A stretch of 64,000 bases of DNA from Bradyrhizobium sp. AZCC 1693 (GTDB lineage Bacteria; Pseudomonadota; Alphaproteobacteria; Rhizobiales; Xanthobacteraceae), in NCBI RefSeq assembly GCF_036924745.1, contig NZ_JAZHSD010000001.1, forward strand, positions 1,116,001-1,180,000. The letters are read 5' to 3'. Numbering within the stretch: position 1 is the stretch's first letter; every line of letters starts with the position of its first letter. Made by a program: the position numbers and the translations under genes. The notes under the pieces were generated by a model, which had not been told where the DNA came from, did not search any database, and saw nothing but the letters and a program-made list of their open reading frames with translations. This document shows positions 62,609 through 64,000 of the stretch, one piece after another.

Positions 62609-63607
62609 ATGATGGCACAAAATGAGGTCGTTGTCGTCGGTGTTGATGTGGCCAAGGACAAGGTGGATGCATGCATTCGCTCGCTGTCTCAACGGCAGAC
62701 GTTCCCGAGCACCGCAGAGGGGCGGCACGCATTGATCCGCTGGCTTCGCAAACACAAGGTCGGCAAGGCAGCCATGGAGGCTTCCGGCGGTTATGAGCAG
62801 GACTGGGCCAAGGCGCTGCGCGAGGCCCGCATCGAAGTCCGGATCGTTGACCCGAAGCGGGTGCGCAGCTTCGCCCGCTCGGCCGGACGCCTCGCCAAGA
62901 ACGATCCGATCGATGCGGAGATGATCGCCTGGTTCGCCGAGACCTTCACCGACGCGCCGGGCCAGGCCTTCGACGCGGCACGCGAGAGGCTGGTCAAGAT
63001 CGTCAATGCGCGCCAGGGACTGCTCGATCTGCAGACCAGCTTGAAAAACAGTGGCGAGCATTCTGTGCCGGACGTCGTGCAGAAAATGCAGGCGCGGCTC
63101 TTGAAGAAGATTGCCGTCGAAGTCGCCAAGCTCGAGACCGCGATCTCCGCCATGGTCAAAGCGACGGCGCATTTTGCCGAGCTCGCCGAGATCATCGAGA
63201 GCGTGCCGGGACTTGGTAAGATCACGTCCGCCGGACTGATCGCGACGATGCCGGAACTGGGCCAGGTGAACGACAATATCGCCGCGGCCTTGCTGGGGGT
63301 AGCACCTTACGATGACGATAGCGGCCAACGGCGGGGCAACCGCCACATCAAGGGCGGGCGCCGCAAGGCCCGCAACCTCTTCTACATGCCTTGCATGGGA
63401 GCTGCGACCCAGCACAACCCCGTGCTCAAGGCGTTCTATGATCGCCTGATCGCCAAGGGAAAGGAGCCGAAGGTTGCGCTCACCGCCTGTATGCGCAAGC
63501 TCATCGTCATCCTCAACACCATGATCGCGCGACGCCAAAAATGGGACGCCAACCGTTACAAACCGAGCGACCCCGCTCGGCTTCCGCCGAGCGCATGCCC
63601 AGCCTAA
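62609..63607 (+). CDS. IS110-family transposase (DEDD)
   Basis: About 331-332 residues from ATG 62609 or 62612, both served by GGAAGGGAG. The N-terminal RuvC-like domain shows VVGVDVAKDKVDACI, AMEASGGYEQDWA and KNDPIDAEMIAWFAE with the acidic tetrad. The C-terminal domain has VPGLGKITSAGLIATMPELG and LLGVAPYDDDSGQRRGNRHI then GGRRKARNLFYMPCMGA. Both domains appear intact. The upstream frame to 62336 is part of the host gene region and not a start. Confidence 0.94.
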   Translation: MMAQNEVVVVGVDVAKDKVDACIRSLSQRQTFPSTAEGRHALIRWLRKHKVGKAAMEASGGYEQDWAKALREARIEVRIVDPKRVRSFARSAGRLAKNDPIDAEMIAWFAETFTDAPGQAFDAARERLVKIVNARQGLLDLQTSLKNSGEHSVPDVVQKMQARLLKKIAVEVAKLETAISAMVKATAHFAELAEIIESVPGLGKITSAGLIATMPELGQVNDNIAAALLGVAPYDDDSGQRRGNRHIKGGRRKARNLFYMPCMGAATQHNPVLKAFYDRLIAKGKEPKVALTACMRKLIVILNTMIARRQKWDANRYKPSDPARLPPSACPA

Positions 63608-63714
63608 CGACCGGTGAGCGGACGGGGTCAAGGCCGTCAGCCGCCGGAGGCGGTGGCGCGTAGCGCCAGCCTTGAGCCCGGCCGATCACAGGTCTACGTG
63701 TAAAAACACAGTTG

Positions 63715-63858
63715 CTCCCCGTGCTTGAGCCGAAAATCAGAAATCATCTGCGCGGGATTGGCCGCGGCCGTTCGGCTCAGGACTGTGGTGGCAAGACAAA
63801 GCGCCAGCCCCAGCAAAAGAGCCTGCCGCGCCAAAATGGCTGTCTTCCTGCCCGTCAC
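63715..63858 (-). pseudogene. CAP/SCP-domain secreted protein, 5' part (split by IS110)
   Basis: From GTG 63858 with AGGGG seven bases upstream: VTGRKTAILARQALLLGLAL then CLATTVLSRTAAANPAQMIS and DFRLKHGE, i.e. a Sec signal peptide and the start of the mature protein. Past the CT at 63715-63716 the frame reads into the IS110 end (QLCFYT then stop). Remainder is at 61976-62418. Confidence 0.88.
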
Positions 63859-63938
63859 AAGTATTCCCCTGCCCCTTCCCAATTGAGACCGCTGGCAAGA
63901 TTCAATCCGAAAAATACGCAGCAAGTCATTGAAATTAT

Positions 63939-63983
63939 TGGTCGGGGCAACAGGATTCGAACCTGTGACCTGCAGTACCCAAA
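63939..63983 (-). tRNA. tRNA-Pro(UGG) 3' half, fragment (probable att site)
   Basis: On the minus strand: TTTGGGT (anticodon loop, TGG at positions 34-36), ACTGC, AGGTC, ACAGG-TTCGAAT-CCTGT, then the acceptor end TGCCCCG-ACCA. The bases 5' of the loop (ATTGG) do not pair with ACTGC, so the 5' half is not here. This is a 45-nt tRNA remnant, as left at one end of an element that integrates in a tRNA 3' half. Confidence 0.75.
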
Positions 63984-64000
63984 CCAATTGCATTTGCATT

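Larger units (their letters stand above)
62417..63716 (+). mobile_element. IS110-family insertion sequence within a CAP gene
   Basis: About 1.3 kb with a single DEDD transposase gene. A CT dinucleotide lies at both junctions (62417-62418 and 63715-63716), as expected for IS110-family core exchange without target duplication. Removing the element with one CT restores an open reading frame through the host gene. The 5' end (about 190 bases) is non-coding and structured; the 3' end is short with hairpins (GCCGCC/GGCGG, GGCGC/GCGCC). Junctions are inferred from frame and guide matches; a shift of 3 bases (CT at 62420) also keeps frame. Confidence 0.88.

Noticed and set aside
63939-64000. Complete tRNA continuing off the window
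   Set aside because: The 17 bases beyond the anticodon loop cannot form the 5' anticodon stem with ACTGC, so it is a 3' fragment unless the edge sequence is wrong.

Overview
The window looks like chromosome of a Bradyrhizobium-type alphaproteobacterium (Nitrobacteraceae). The GC content is high. The genes include CpaB-E pilus assembly, NDUFS4-type complex I subunit, DUF3551 and DUF6481 proteins, paired Bug/TRAP/NitT importers with FCD-GntR regulators, and several mosaic intergenic repeats of the kind common in that group. I had no database access, so genus is an inference from gene content and style.

Layout. 1-4235: a tripartite tricarboxylate (Bug-type) uptake and CoA-activation operon (tctB partial, tctC, CaiB-type CoA transferase, enoyl-CoA hydratase) on the minus strand, divergent from a GntR regulator; a perfect 13-bp inverted repeat lies between them. 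4516-9800: Tad/Flp pilus genes cpaBCDE facing a TadD-like TPR lipoprotein, with cpaF/tadB/tadC not present. 9970-15906: PilZ protein, Na/Pi cotransporter, and a minus-strand envelope-glycolipid cluster (GT39, PAP2, GT2, LAB_N). 15986-23391: alpha-2-macroglobulin/PBP1C pair. 23721: tRNA-Arg(UCU).

23798-34800 is a looser, accessory-like stretch of small proteins: two H-NS paralogues (one with a tandem-repeat linker), two secreted small proteins, a PilZ protein, a complete IS21-family element with 5-bp target duplication, an RlpA-like protein, and many REP-like repeats. 35096-42847: two TRAP transporter operons around one GntR gene with a strong palindromic operator, ending in a DapA-family lyase. 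42853-50018: leucine/isovalerate catabolism (ivd, mccB, mccA, mvaB) opposed to a TetR regulator, then Lrp. 50070-54218: NDUFS4-like subunit, OpgC-type membrane protein, NodU-type carbamoyltransferase, and a small Gly/Arg-rich secreted protein. 54336-61335: a hydrolase cluster (ACMSD-type amidohydrolase, frameshifted cyclase, FAH hydrolase) divergent from a NitT/TauT-type ABC importer with its own GntR regulator.

The right end is the most interesting part. A CAP/SCP-domain secreted protein gene is split by an IS110-family element. The element's 5' non-coding end folds, by eye, into a 5' stem-loop followed by two guide loops. Short segments in those loops match the two halves of the disrupted target and one end of the element itself. 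This is the layout expected for an IS110 bridge RNA, and both the guide and the split gene are visible in the same window. Just beyond, the window ends in a 45-nt 3' half of a tRNA-Pro(UGG) gene without its 5' half, which marks a probable att site of an integrated element lying to the right.
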